DNA from: Entoloma clypeatum
Lineage: Eukaryota; Basidiomycota; Agaricomycetes; Agaricales; Entolomataceae
DNA: 64,000 nt
Direction of reading: 5' to 3'
Assembly (NCBI GenBank): GCA_963565915.1
Contig: OY751487.1
Location: 186,001-250,000 of the forward strand
Shown here: positions 22,821 through 33,504 of the stretch, in pieces
Layout: every line of letters begins with the position of its first letter
Numbering within the stretch: the stretch's first letter is position 1
The notes under the pieces: generated by a model
Database searches by the model: none
What the model saw: only the letters and a program-made list of their open reading frames with translations
What the model was told of the DNA's origin: nothing
Position numbers and translations under genes: made by a program

Positions 22821-25800
22821 ACTTAGAATCCCGGGTAGGTTTCGTAAGTGGAGTATAAGGCTCTTTAAACTCCATCCGGAGTAGAGCGCGGAATTTCTCA
22901 AATTCCTGGCGACCAAGTGGCTTGGTAAACATATCAGCCGGATTCTCAGTTCCCGGAACGAACCGTGGTTCGATCAATCCATCTTGAACTCTATCGCGTA
23001 TAGCAAAGTGATGGATTGCTATATGTTTGGTTCTGCCTTCAGTGACTGGGTTCTGCGCATTGAAAATCGCGCCTTGATTATCTACATGGAACGGCATTTT
23101 GGTAATGTCCTGTAGTCCAAGCTCTTTGAAGAGATGGGTAACCCATTCGCACTCCCGCGAACATTCACTGGCAGCAACCATTTCCGCCTCAGTGGACGAA
23201 TGTGCCACTGTCTTTTGCTTGCGACTTTTCCAAAGAACAAGTCCTCCTGCAAGCTTAAGGAAATATCCCGATTGGGATTTTCTATCAGATGGGTCTGATG
23301 CCCAGTCTGAATCTGTCCATGCTTCAAAAGAAGCCTTGGATCGACCATCATAGACTATAGAGTAGTCTTGAGTACCGACAAGATATCTGATAATCCGTAG
23401 AGCGTATTTCTCATGCTCTTTGGAAGGGTTTGCAGACATTTGTGACATTTTTGCAACTGCAAAGGCAATGTCCGGTCTCGTTCCGATGGACAAGTACAAC
23501 AACGATCCAATGATCATTTGGTACCTTGTTTTGAGTGTGGGATCCACCTCCCCCTCATTTGGTGCAGGGTAATAACCCTTTGGGAGTGGAGTGTCAGCAG
23601 CCTTTGCATTTTCTAAGCCAAAGCGCTTAATGATCTTCTTTAGGTATTCTGACTGATCGATTGTTACGATCTGCTTTTCTGAATCTTGTCGTATCCTCAT
23701 ACGCAAGAATTCTTTAGCAATACCAAGATCATGACTTTCCCATTTATTTTTAAAGTCAGATTTTATCTTGCGAACAAGATCTGGGTTTGATCCCATGAAC
23801 AGGCCGTCATCAACATAGATCAAAGCGATTATCAAATCACCTGATTGTTTGTTGTGGTAAACAAAGATGCCTGAGTCAGTTCTACATCGAGTAAAACCTA
23901 GTTTCTCCATTGATGCATTGAGCGCGATCCACCACGCTCTCGCAGCCTGTTTTAGGCCATAGAGTGCTTTTAGTAAACGGATGACCTTCCGTTCTTGGCC
24001 TTTGACAACAAAGCCTTCGGGTTGATTCATATAGATTTCTTCATCGAGCTCTCCATAGAGAAAAGCTGATTTGACATCTACTCCTTCAATCACCCATCCT
24101 TCAAGCGCAGCTACGGCGAAGAGGATCCGGATAGTCTCGAAACGTATCACAGGTGAGAAGATCTCATCAAAATCGATACCCTCGATCTGTGAGAAACCCT
24201 TGGCAACGAGTCGTGCCTTCTTTCGTCCGTCAGTTTTGACGTCGAATACCCATCGATTTCTGATGGTTTTACGACCTTTAGGCAGGTCAACCAACTTAAA
24301 GACATTGCGCTTCCGGAGGGCTTCTAGTTCCTCACGGCATGCTGCTTTCCATTCAAGCTTTTCCTTTTCAGGTAGCTTATTTATGTCCTTCATTTGCCAA
24401 GACTTTGGGTCTTGTGGAATTTCGTCATATGCAGGGATTGCTTTAGATAGCAAGTGCGCAAGCATTTGTGACTGTCCTCCCCCTTCCCTAATATAGAGTA
24501 ATTCCTCCATATCTATATCCGGATTCGGATTGGAATTGTTCTGATACATCTGAGGATCAGCGGAGCTAGTTGATGGAACAGCGCCAGATTGCTGGGGTCT
24601 GGTCTCCGATCGGGGATTATAGGCGTATCGCCGTGAATCCTCCTGAACGGTTCTGCTCCAATCACGCTGATTTTGACGCAAGGCCTCAGCCGGGTTGTTC
24701 CCGTAAACATTTCCAGGACGCTGGGGTATAACCCGAGTACGACGAGGACGATCAGTTTGTGGACGATAATCGCCTGGTAAGGTACGATCATCGTTTGGTG
24801 CATCTATGCGCACACGTTTCCCTGGATTGCGAGTCCGGGGAACCCACTGCTGATTCTCAGCGGTGTCCTGTCTGTTTGTTCCATCAGAAGTCTGACTGGA
24901 ACCTTCGGGAAGCTGACCAGTTTGGTCGCTATTTGTATCAGGGAGGTTATGATTGTCATCATGGGTTCCTGGATTAGACGGGTAATGTGAACCGCCAGGA
25001 CCATGTGCATCATTGTCTTCCGAATGGAAATCGTCGGTTGGTAAAACAGACGGGCCATCATGTCCATTTGCATCATCGTTTCCCATATCGTCTGATGTTG
25101 GATCATGGTATTGTGTTATCGAAGGTATTTTGTTCATTGTAGAACATTTTGGGAACAGCTGTTCATCGAACATTGCTGTGACACCTATGAAGACTACGTT
25201 GTTTGGCATCCGCATAAACCGGTAACCTTTAGTTCCAGTTTTGAAACCGATGAAAATCATTAGTTCCGATTTAGCGGTGGTAGTGCGAATCTCTTTCGGA
25301 AGAAAGACGTAAGCACCACATCCAAAAACGTGTAGGTTCGACACATCAGGCTTTTCCTTTTTAAGGGACTCATACGGAGTAAGCCATCCATGTCTTTTCA
25401 ATGGAGTTCGGTTATACAAGTGAAGTGCATGTTCTACCGCAAATTGAATCCATATTTCGGGTACGCAAGCATCATGCAACATAGCAAGTGCTTTATCCGT
25501 TAAAACGTTCCGCTCGACCGTTTTGTTGTGGCTGGTGCGGCACAGTAACTTCACCCTGGATTCCCATCTCACGCATATCTGCTTGGAAAGGGACAAACTC
25601 ACCGCCGCCATCAAAACGCCAAGTTTTAATTGTCGTATTGAATTGGTTTTTAACCATGGCATTAAAATCACGAAGTGCAGAGTGTGCATCGGATTTTAGT
25701 CTCAATAAAGAGATCCAGGCGTGTGACGTGTAGTCATCAACAAAGCTGATATAATAATTATATTTGCTATAAGTCGCCTTCTTGAATTGCTTTAAATCCG

Positions 25801-27991
25801 AATGGATTAGCTCAAGAGGTGCTTTAGCGCGTGTCTGAGATGGTGGGAAAGATTTTGAAGGCATCTTTCCAAGAGCGCATCCTTTGCAGGGTCGCTCAGT
25901 GGACGGTTTGTCCACTCCATTGAAACCTTTGACATGTTTAGAAGCATGTCGTAGTACTTCATGTGAAGGGTGTCCGAATCGCTTGTGCCAGGTGTCATAA
26001 TCAACAGATTGTGAGACACTAAGACTAACCAAGTGTATTCGTTCCTCTTTAATGATCGTGGCATTTAGCCAGTAAATCGATTCATTTGCCTTATGAGGAT
26101 AACACATAAACAAAGGAAGACCTGAATTGGTCTTTAGCGCGATCGAACCAAATCGTCCGCTAATTTCATTTCCTTGTTTAAGGATCTCGCCTACAGATAA
26201 AAGACGAACGTCTAAATCTGGTATATAATAAACGGGTGATAGACGAGTTATTTTATTTTGTTCTCGCCCGTTTTTCTTGATGGTGTGATTAATCAACACC
26301 GTTCCTTGTCCAAGGATCTGAATAGTGTGACCTTTCTGTGCAATTTGCACAGATTGACGATCTTTTAATGGGGTATACTCAATGAAATCATTGATGTCAT
26401 AGGTAAAGTGCAACGATGCACCTGAATCAAGAATCCAATTGGATTGATTCTGTTTCTTACATTCAGCACAATTCGCATAATGAGAATTTATTTGCGCTAT
26501 AAGCGCGTGTACAGCAGGTGATATAAATACATTGGACCGCCGTCCATTCACTCGTCTCCAAAGAGGCTTCTGTGAAGTATTTGTCAACTGCGTTGTACGT
26601 GCTGTCGAATGTGAAACATACCCCATGTCGTCGTTGTTTCCATCACCACGGGAAACTTCATACTCCATATAGTCGTTGACGTATCCTTCATCGTAATAGC
26701 CCCTTATGGTGGGGGCTATGTCTTCTGTCTCCATCTCATCGGCCCAGCTGATTCTACTCGGCGTTTCTTCGAAAACCGGAATGCGGTGATTCCGGGGGTC
26801 CATTGTCGGAGGCGCTGAGAGCGGCCTTGACGTTGCAGCTTCATTTCGTTGAAGTGCAGGGACCTCGACGAGGCGAGTTAGATTCTGAGCTGTTGGAGGG
26901 ACACCAATGCTGTTAGCTAGTGTGCGCGCTCCATCCAGGTCCGTGAAAGGGCCTGGGCCAGGAATGTTACCAATCGCAAGCGATTGGTTGTTCCTAATCC
27001 TCCAGTCGGTGGATGATGAGGGGTGCGGAGTGAAGATGGACCCATTTCCGTAAATGACCGTGTTGGGTAAGGTCTGGATTGGGAGCTGCCCATCAGGGGC
27101 GCTATCCATGGCAGAGGAGGCAAAATGCGCCTTCTCTTTACCTTTCCAGGGTCCTTTGCCCTTGGTCTTCCCGGCAGAAGTTCCTCGTCCCTTGCCCTTC
27201 CAGGGCTTGGAGTGCTGATGCGAATGCTGCTGATTAGCAGCCGGTCCTTCCGAAGATCCCTGAGAGGGTCCAGTGCGAGGCTGGTACTTCGGGGGGTTGG
27301 GCCGAGCGCGTTTTACCGCAGAAATCTTATTCGCGTGAGCACCTCCTTGGGACTGTGGAGCGTGCGGGTTTTTACAGAAGTATTCCGAGCGTATTTGCTC
27401 GATCACCTTCCCGATTTCGAGTACTGTGGACTGATTGCCGCCAGGCGCCACATAGTGTACCGCATCAAAGAGGATGCTGTGCACTAGACCATCATAGCCT
27501 TGAGGCAGTCCATTCAGGATCATCATGATCCGAACGAACTTGGGGATATCTATGTGGTTGTGCTCGAGTCGTTGGAAAAGGGTCTGCATCTTATCGATGC
27601 CAGATAAAGGATCGGCGGGAGAAAGAGAGGTGCGGAGGAGTTGCTGGAAATCAGCAAAAACGGTGGACGGGCCGACCGTAGACAGTTTAGTGGCGATCAG
27701 GTCCCACATCTCCTTGGAGGTTTTAGCTCCCTTGATGTGATGGACGAGAGAGTCCGAAATGGACATCTGGATTAGGCCTTGGGCCTGATCGTCCTGCTCA
27801 TGCCAAGTGTTTAACTTGTCTTGGAAATCTGTCTCTTTGGGGTCAGCCGGGAACTTTTTGTCGCCGGTGACGATCCTCCACACTTTAGCCGCCTTAAGGT
27901 AGGCGCTCATCTTCTCCTGATAGACGGAGAAGTTGGTGGTGGTGAGCTTGGGAACGGAAGAAGCGAGGTCGAGTTTGGAGTTTGAGGACAT
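22819..27991 (-). pseudogene. Copia-2 Gag-Pol polyprotein with one frameshift
   Basis: Starts at Met 27991 (M-S-S-N-S-K). Order: UBN2-like Gag without zinc knuckle; Gly/Lys-rich linker; protease with I-L-D-S-G-A-S near 26430; GAG-pre-integrase W-H-K-R-F-G-H...C-K-G-C near 25990-25870; integrase core with I-H-S-D, W-R-F-D-G-G-G-E-F and N-G-R-A-E-R; RT with Y-V-D-D near 23815; RNase H with T-D-S-D-W-A-S near 23300. The frame 27991-25493 ends just after A-E-R-F-N-G, and the next frame continues with L-T-D-K-A. A small deletion near 25496-25505 explains it. Otherwise full length and probably very young. Confidence 0.93.
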
Positions 27992-28081
27992 GATGATGCT
28001 GCGAAACATAAATAGAATCAGCATGTGTTTTTCCGAAAAAGCACATCAGAAAAATAAATAGACGAGCTGCCTTGTCGGTCA

Positions 28082-28918
28082 TCATTCTTCGTCCCCTGTT
28101 TGGTCTAGTGGTAGCATATGAAATGCCATCACTAGTTCTACCCAATCGTCATGTGCACCCTGAGTGCTGTGTTGCCCACAGGTGCAAGATCCTCCCTGAA
28201 TAGGGAGCATGACTTCATTCGCTCTGTTCGCCGCCTCAATTAAGGGGTCATTATCCGGCAACCGAATTTGTCGGGCCGGAGGCGAAAGAGGAGGTGCGCC
28301 GTGTGCTTCAGGGATGGTCCCATCATCAACATACACGGGCGGAGGATCCGTAGGATCTCCATCTTGGGTAGGTACCGCAACAGGTACCTCAGTACGGCGA
28401 TTACGCCGTCTGCGGTTCAAAGCTCGAGTCCTTGCTCCTCCTGCATCACACGTAGTACACGAGTAGTCAAAGGTAGTGTTGTCTATGCAATGCCTCGGGC
28501 AATGCTGACTGTCAACAACTAGTTGTCGACACACTCCGCAACGAGCAACGATGCGTCCATTGTCATCAAGACCTGAAGGGACTGAGCCCTGTGCCGTTGG
28601 CACCATATGGACTTGCTCTCGTGATACGATCATTGTGACAGGGATTCTCTCAAGCAATCGATCAAGAATGGCCCATTGAAAGGTACATTCAATACCTCGA
28701 ATGCTTCGAGGTTCACCGTTGAGGGAACCATCGAGCTCAATGTATTCGATGCTGAGGAAGCCAGTCTCCAGGCCAGCATACAAAGCGGATGCTGCCAATA
28801 GTAGCGCAAATGCTAGGATACTGAGAGCGTGCGGCGCTAGGGCCGGGGCCCATAACCTTATGAAATACCCGACGTAGGCAGCCCAAAGGGCGCTCAAGAC
28901 GTATCGGTATGAAGGCAT
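28082..28918 (-). CDS. Copia-2 extra upstream frame (ORF0), membrane segment plus Cys cluster
   Basis: 278 codons from an ATG inside the 5' LTR (28918) to TGA at 28082, about 90 nt before the Gag ATG. Residues 1-20 come from the LTR and residues 21-24 (R-L-W-A) from the primer site. A hydrophobic segment spans about residues 30-50. A cysteine group at 127, 130, 140, 144, 154 and 157 looks like a metal-binding module, then a basic run (R-R-R-R-N-R-R, about 169-175), a Pro-rich linker, and Cys 245 and 247. I do not recognise a family. A TATA-like sequence about 130 nt upstream in the LTR would make this the first long frame of the transcript. A chance frame of this length is possible but the organisation is suggestive. 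Confidence 0.55.
   Translation of the reverse strand: MPSYRYVLSALWAAYVGYFIRLWAPALAPHALSILAFALLLAASALYAGLETGFLSIEYIELDGSLNGEPRSIRGIECTFQWAILDRLLERIPVTMIVSREQVHMVPTAQGSVPSGLDDNGRIVARCGVCRQLVVDSQHCPRHCIDNTTFDYSCTTCDAGGARTRALNRRRRNRRTEVPVAVPTQDGDPTDPPPVYVDDGTIPEAHGAPPLSPPARQIRLPDNDPLIEAANRANEVMLPIQGGSCTCGQHSTQGAHDDWVELVMAFHMLPLDQTGDEE
28845..28857 (-). promoter_or_regulatory. Copia-2 primer binding site (half initiator tRNA-Met)
   Basis: ggttatgggcccc on the coding strand immediately after the LTR end, complementary to the anticodon arm of initiator tRNA-Met. It is also translated within the upstream frame. Confidence 0.88.
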
Positions 28919-29206
28919 AGTGGAAGCTCTACTGACCTGGTTAAGAGTAACTATAGAGAATCTAGAAGCTATACTAGCTGGTTAGTTAACTCAGAGAACT
29001 GGGGTGTTCAAGAAGTTAGGATTCATCGTACTAAATACATGGGTATTTATACTAATCCAATATGCGCACGGACCATTGCACAAACAATACATAAACAAGT
29101 CATGCGTCCGTGGTTGTACCATAAACTCACATATATGGTAATAGTGACTTATAGTCACTTCCTGTGACAAGCACATGGTGCGACATATCTGGCGATATGT
29201 TCAACA
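28858..29206 (-). repeat. Copia-2 5' LTR
   Basis: 349 bp, identical by eye to the 3' LTR. A TATA-like agtataaat lies near 29045-29055 on the coding strand. The right flank is the gatag duplication. Confidence 0.95.
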
Positions 29207-31472
29207 GATAGGACCCCCGGATTATGTAATCAATGATCTGAAGAACCATCTCCTCCCTGATGAGTTACAGATTAACATGGCAGGTGACAGCGAGGCCAAC
29301 CTTGTTGCAATGTGCTCTGCTCTCAAAACTGTCGGCGGCTATTGACTTTGGTCTGGCCTCTGGCGGCACCCTCACTCGGCTCAACACGGCCACCCACTCT
29401 GCTGCTGTCATCTCATTGGCACAGCGGGTCATCATTTGAGGCATCACACGTGATGCCATCACTTCTGACGGAGTCCTCAAAGATGAGTTCTTCATGCTCT
29501 TCGCTCTTATGGGCGACAAACTCGGCTTTATTCTTAATGATGATGACAATCTCACTCACAAGGACTACGTCCCCCCCCCTCCCCCCCCGACACCTGCCTC
29601 CCAAGGGAAAGGTAAGTCTAAGGCCTCTCCTCCTCCCAACCCTCCCACCACCTCACAGGCAGCGGACACCTCCATGTCGGACACCTCCATGTCAGACTCC
29701 TGGCAAGTCCACAAATACCCCGCCCCTCCCAAAGCTTCTAACTCTGGTAAGGCCCCAATCCTGCGCGGCACCAAGGGTTTACCCTTGGCGCCCATCCCAG
29801 TAGTCCAGCCTTCCAAGGGTTTACCCTCTGGAACGGTCAGGCGAGCCCCCAGGATCGACGACACATCGGCATTCCCGCCCTTACTGCCCAAGGGCTCTGC
29901 CTACAACAGAGCTCCCAGGCCTTCCTATGCCAACAAAGCCAAGAGTGGAGTACACGCCGCGCCTATGGGCAAAGCGCCTGCAGAAACTGGAGGCGATGTT
30001 CCCACCCCGAAGACTCCTGCGGCTCCTAAGCCCAGAGTGTCCTTGACCACCAAGGGTGCCAACAGGTGCTTTGTCATGATATCGAGCTCTGAGTGGGCTC
30101 TTTTCAAGAAACGCGATGAGGTTCACAAAGCTGCTCTTGAAGCGCTTGCAAATCTCAACTCTCCTCTCTCCCTCGAGGCTGCTGACTTATGCCCTGAAGG
30201 ATTGAGGATGAAAACTATCAGTTCCACCGGTTGGGTTGTCCCCACCAACGTTGAACTCACCAACATCAGCAAGTTCGTCGAACACTTGCTCAAAACCGAC
30301 GATGCGGAGATCAACGTCTATCTTCCAACATCTAAATCCTTCCTAAAGTTGACTGGCATGCCCCGCGTCCTCAACGATGAGCCCATTTCGTCTGAGGCCA
30401 TTGGCAAAATCATCATGAAACACTGCTTTGCAGTCATGAGGAAACGAGTCACCCTCACGTCTGCTGCTCGGATCGTCAGCTACTCCAAAACTGCGGATAC
30501 ATGTACAGTCTATTTCGATATCCAGGACTCCCAGAGCGGGGCTGCCCTGAACACCCTTATCAAGACCAAGATTCGCTGGAACATTGAAGCGAACTTTAGG
30601 CCCTCCCCCATCAGACAGGCGGACAAGTGCATCGGCGTCCCCCTCTGCAGAAACTGCTTCCAGTGGGGGCACCAGATCCGGGACAACGGAACTGGCTGTC
30701 CCTCTAGACCCCAACTCTGCTCTGCATGTGGTGGCCCTCACCACGTCGACAACCACAGGCATCACACCCCCTGTTGCAAGGGCGTGCCTAAAGCCAATCC
30801 CCCCATCACCCCCACCCTTGCTGGGCAACCGTGTGATCATGCCCCAAGGTGCCGCAACTGTGGTGAAGACCACCGTTCTGACTCCACCATATGCAAGTTC
30901 TGGAAGAACCGCTTCGATCCCTCTTTCCACTGTAAGGCATATGATAAAGCTGCTACGAAGGATGCATCTCGCAAGGCAGCCAAGGCTGCCCGCCCCACCA
31001 CCACGACGGCGGCCAAGGCTGCAACCCTTGTCCCCACCGATCATAATCGCTTTGAGGTTCTGGATGGTATGGAGGACGTCGCGCCTACAGGACCTGAACC
31101 AGAACCCACACAAACTGCCACAACTAGTGGGACCAGCCCCTCCGATGGCATTGTTAATGGTTGATACAACCGCAGCGCTTGACATGGACAAGCTGGTCTC
31201 CCTTAAGTTATGTACCCATAATGTTTGGCAAACTAATGCTATCATTGAATCTTTCCTTGCTAGACACAGTGAAGATATTGATATCTATTTTGTACAAGAA
31301 CCTATTAAGTACCTTGCCCCCCACACCATCTCCACCTCCTCCAAAGGTGGAGCCCCTATCTACTCCTATCCTCGACACCCCTCCTGGATATGCTCTGACG
31401 CTTCCAAGGCTGACTCCTCAGCCATACGGTTGTCTATTTCAACACCAACATCGCGCATCTGCGCCCTGTTCT

Positions 31473-31841
31473 TGTTACGGACTAACGACTATGGACGTAT
31501 ACACTTACTTTTTCACTTTTACTCATCGGCCCCCGCTTACACATATTGTATTATACTTTATTTCCTTTAGTATACTTCGCTCCCACGCTGACTCGCTTTC
31601 TGCAGCTGTCTGACTCATTCCGCAGTCAGCTTACTCATTAGTGCATAGCCTTCCGCAGTCGCCTTACTCATGCGCACTGCCTTCCACAGTTACTGACTCA
31701 TTCGCTACCGCTCATAGTCAGTACTATATAAACCTCATGTACCATAGCTACATTCCTTAGATTTAGCAATCACTTTGCTCTTCGCCTTTCCACTTCCTGC
31801 ATACTCTGCCCGAACCTTGGAACGGTTTGTTAAGCATAACA
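31473..31841 (+). repeat. Gypsy-2 5' LTR
   Basis: 369 bp from tgttacgg to gcataaca. It differs from the 3' LTR at seven sites, all transitions at CpG dinucleotides. Confidence 0.96.
31725..31732 (+). promoter_or_regulatory. Gypsy-2 LTR TATA box
   Basis: tatataaa, 34 bases before agatttagcaa (31759). That spacing puts the inferred RNA start at the self-primer segment. The same spacing is found in Gypsy-3 (51025 and 51059). Confidence 0.7.
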
Positions 31842-31843
31842 AG

Positions 31844-31854
31844 TTGCTAAATCT
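31844..31854 (+). promoter_or_regulatory. Gypsy-2 self-primer binding site
   Basis: ttgctaaatct, 2 nt after the LTR, is the exact 11-nt complement of agatttagcaa at 31759-31769 in the LTR. No tRNA match is needed. In Tf1 the first 11 nt of the transcript fold back to prime reverse transcription in the same way. Confidence 0.8.
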
Positions 31855-32632
31855 TGTTAGGTTCGCCCAGAGCGAAGAGAGCAACTACCAGATGAGTCAA
31901 GACGTCGCGCTTCTTTGAAGACTTCACCAGTAACCCATTCAGCACGCCAGAAGCCCGACAGGAGGAGCTAAGTCCTCGAGACAGTATCGATTTTACGCTT
32001 ATCCAGCAGTACATCGAATTGGAGATCCGTCGCATCCTACAGCAGGTGCTTGACGAAGAACTAGACAACGACGAGCATCGCCCCCACGGCGAGATAGCAG
32101 AGGGCATCCATCTTGCTCGGCAACACCAGATCATGCGTTACAACGCCTGACAGAACGAACTCAAAAGTTTTCGCGTTCAAGAAGGACCTCAGACAGGTCG
32201 GATCACAGAGATCAGAGAGTTTATCGGTGTCCAGACAACCGTTATCAGAAGATTGATTAGGACGCTCACATCGAGACGTCCCAGAGCCACATCACCACGT
32301 CTTACTCGAAGCAGCAGATCTACGCCCACTTCACCACCGACGAGCAACAGACCGAGTACAACCGTTGGGCACGAAACGAGAGACTTGACCCCTTCTCGCG
32401 ACCAACAGACGCGCAGGAACAGAGATTCCTTAGAGATCTACAGAGGAAATACCCCGAACGTTTTGCCACCGATTCCGCCGACGAGTCCCCTGACGAATTT
32501 ACTTTTGACTCCGCGCAGTCAGATACCGAACAGACGCCTAGAACAGGGACTGATTTTCAACCCCTACCTGTATCCCGAACCCCATCTTCATCCCAACAAT
32601 CCGACACCTCTCCTACTCCGCAGGTTCTAGAC
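31855..32632 (+). other. Gypsy-2 leader with long ATG-less open frames
   Basis: Between primer site and Gag ATG. The first half is open in one frame with a protein-like, charged sequence (broken here by TGA near 32149). The second half, from about 32260, is open in the Gag frame and runs into the Gag ATG without a stop. Either Gag has an N-terminal extension reached by frameshifting or splicing, or these are relics. Confidence 0.5.
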
Positions 32633-33504
32633 ATGGCAGAAGCACCGACAGTACAAACAATGGATACATCCAAGATCATCAAAGATCCTGGGATGTTCAA
32701 AGACAGACACACCTTCGATGAGTGGTGGAAAGCCACCAAATTATACATCAGGTTCCAGAAGGGCCTGGCCTGTCCGATGATCAGAAAATTCTTGCGGTGT
32801 TATCCCGCATGATGGAAGGGTCCGGTAAACACTGGGCCAGCAACAAGTTAGACGACCTTGCCACCGATGGCGAGAACATCACCTGGTTAGGGTTCTCAGA
32901 TGACATCGCTACGCGATTCTCTATTGCCAACAAGTCGGCAGCAGCCAAGGCGAGACTCGAAGTCCTGAAACAGGAAAAATGCACCATCGACGAATTCTTG
33001 GACGAATTCGAAGAGCTCTTGAAGCTGTCAAACCTTGGCGAAGAAACTGGGAAATACATCCTGGAAAAGAACGTCAACCGCAGAATTTCTGAACAAGTGG
33101 CTAGCGATGGCAAGACGTACACTGATTACGCAAAGGAGATCCGAAACAAGGGACGACAGATGGAGGGACATGCATTAGTCATCCGAGGGAGTGGCGACAC
33201 ACGCACTGGATCGGGCACCACTTATGGTGGTCAAGGCAAAGCCATGGAGATCGACAAAGCAGGAGTAGCCCGTTGCTACAACTGTCAGCGCTTTGGTCAC
33301 CTTGCCAAAGACTGCAAAGCCCCAAAGAAGAAAGATGGTCGTAAGTGTTTCAACTGCGACCAAGAAGGACATATCGCGCGCAACTGCCGCAAGCCGAAGA
33401 AGAACTCTGGAAAGATTAGGAAGGTGTCTGATGGAGATACCAATGATGATGAAACCATCACCATAGAGACCGATGAGAAGGATTTTCCCGAAGGGTCCGA
33501 TTAA
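32633..33504 (+). pseudogene. Gypsy-2 Gag, frameshifted
   Basis: Starts M-A-E-A-P-T at 32633. Relative to Gypsy-3 it has an extra ggcct-type 5-base duplication near 32764 that shifts the frame; the rest (32769-33504) is open. Two CCHC zinc knuckles (C-Y-N-C-Q-R-F-G-H-L-A-K-D-C and C-F-N-C-D-Q-E-G-H-I-A-R-N-C) lie at about 33275-33385, followed by an acidic tail. Confidence 0.9.

Larger units (their letters stand above)
22463..29206 (-). mobile_element. Copia-2: nearly intact Ty1/Copia element with identical LTRs
   Basis: 6,744 bp inserted in LINE-A ORF1, with gatag at 22458-22462 and 29207-29211. The LTRs (349 bp each) look identical by eye, so insertion is recent. On the coding strand: 5' LTR, half-tRNA primer site, extra upstream frame (28918-28082), Gag-Pol (27991-22819) and polypurine tract. 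Only one frameshift near 25500 was seen. It is the least damaged Copia element here. Confidence 0.96.
22011..31164 (+). pseudogene. LINE-A ORF1 (Gag-like, CCHC), interrupted by Copia-2
   Basis: Starts at ATG 22011, is interrupted at 22462, and resumes after 29211. An extra C near 29215 shifts the frame and a TGA occurs near 29437, so the N-terminal half is broken. The rest (29494-31164) is open: a Pro-rich linker, a central RNA-binding-like region, and three zinc-knuckle-like motifs (C-R-N-C-F-Q-W-G-H, C-S-A-C-G-G-P-H-H, C-R-N-C-G-E-D-H) near 30645-30900. These bind element RNA in related LINEs. Homologous to LINE-C ORF1 on the minus strand. Confidence 0.85.

Noticed and set aside
30343..31245. 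300-codon open frame on the minus strand
   Set aside because: Shadow of LINE-A ORF1, whose zinc knuckles are on the plus strand; the same shadow appears at 41690-42334 opposite LINE-C.
32557..33122. Minus-strand frames opposite Gag, also at 51858-52418
   Set aside because: Antisense shadows of Gag present in each Gypsy copy.
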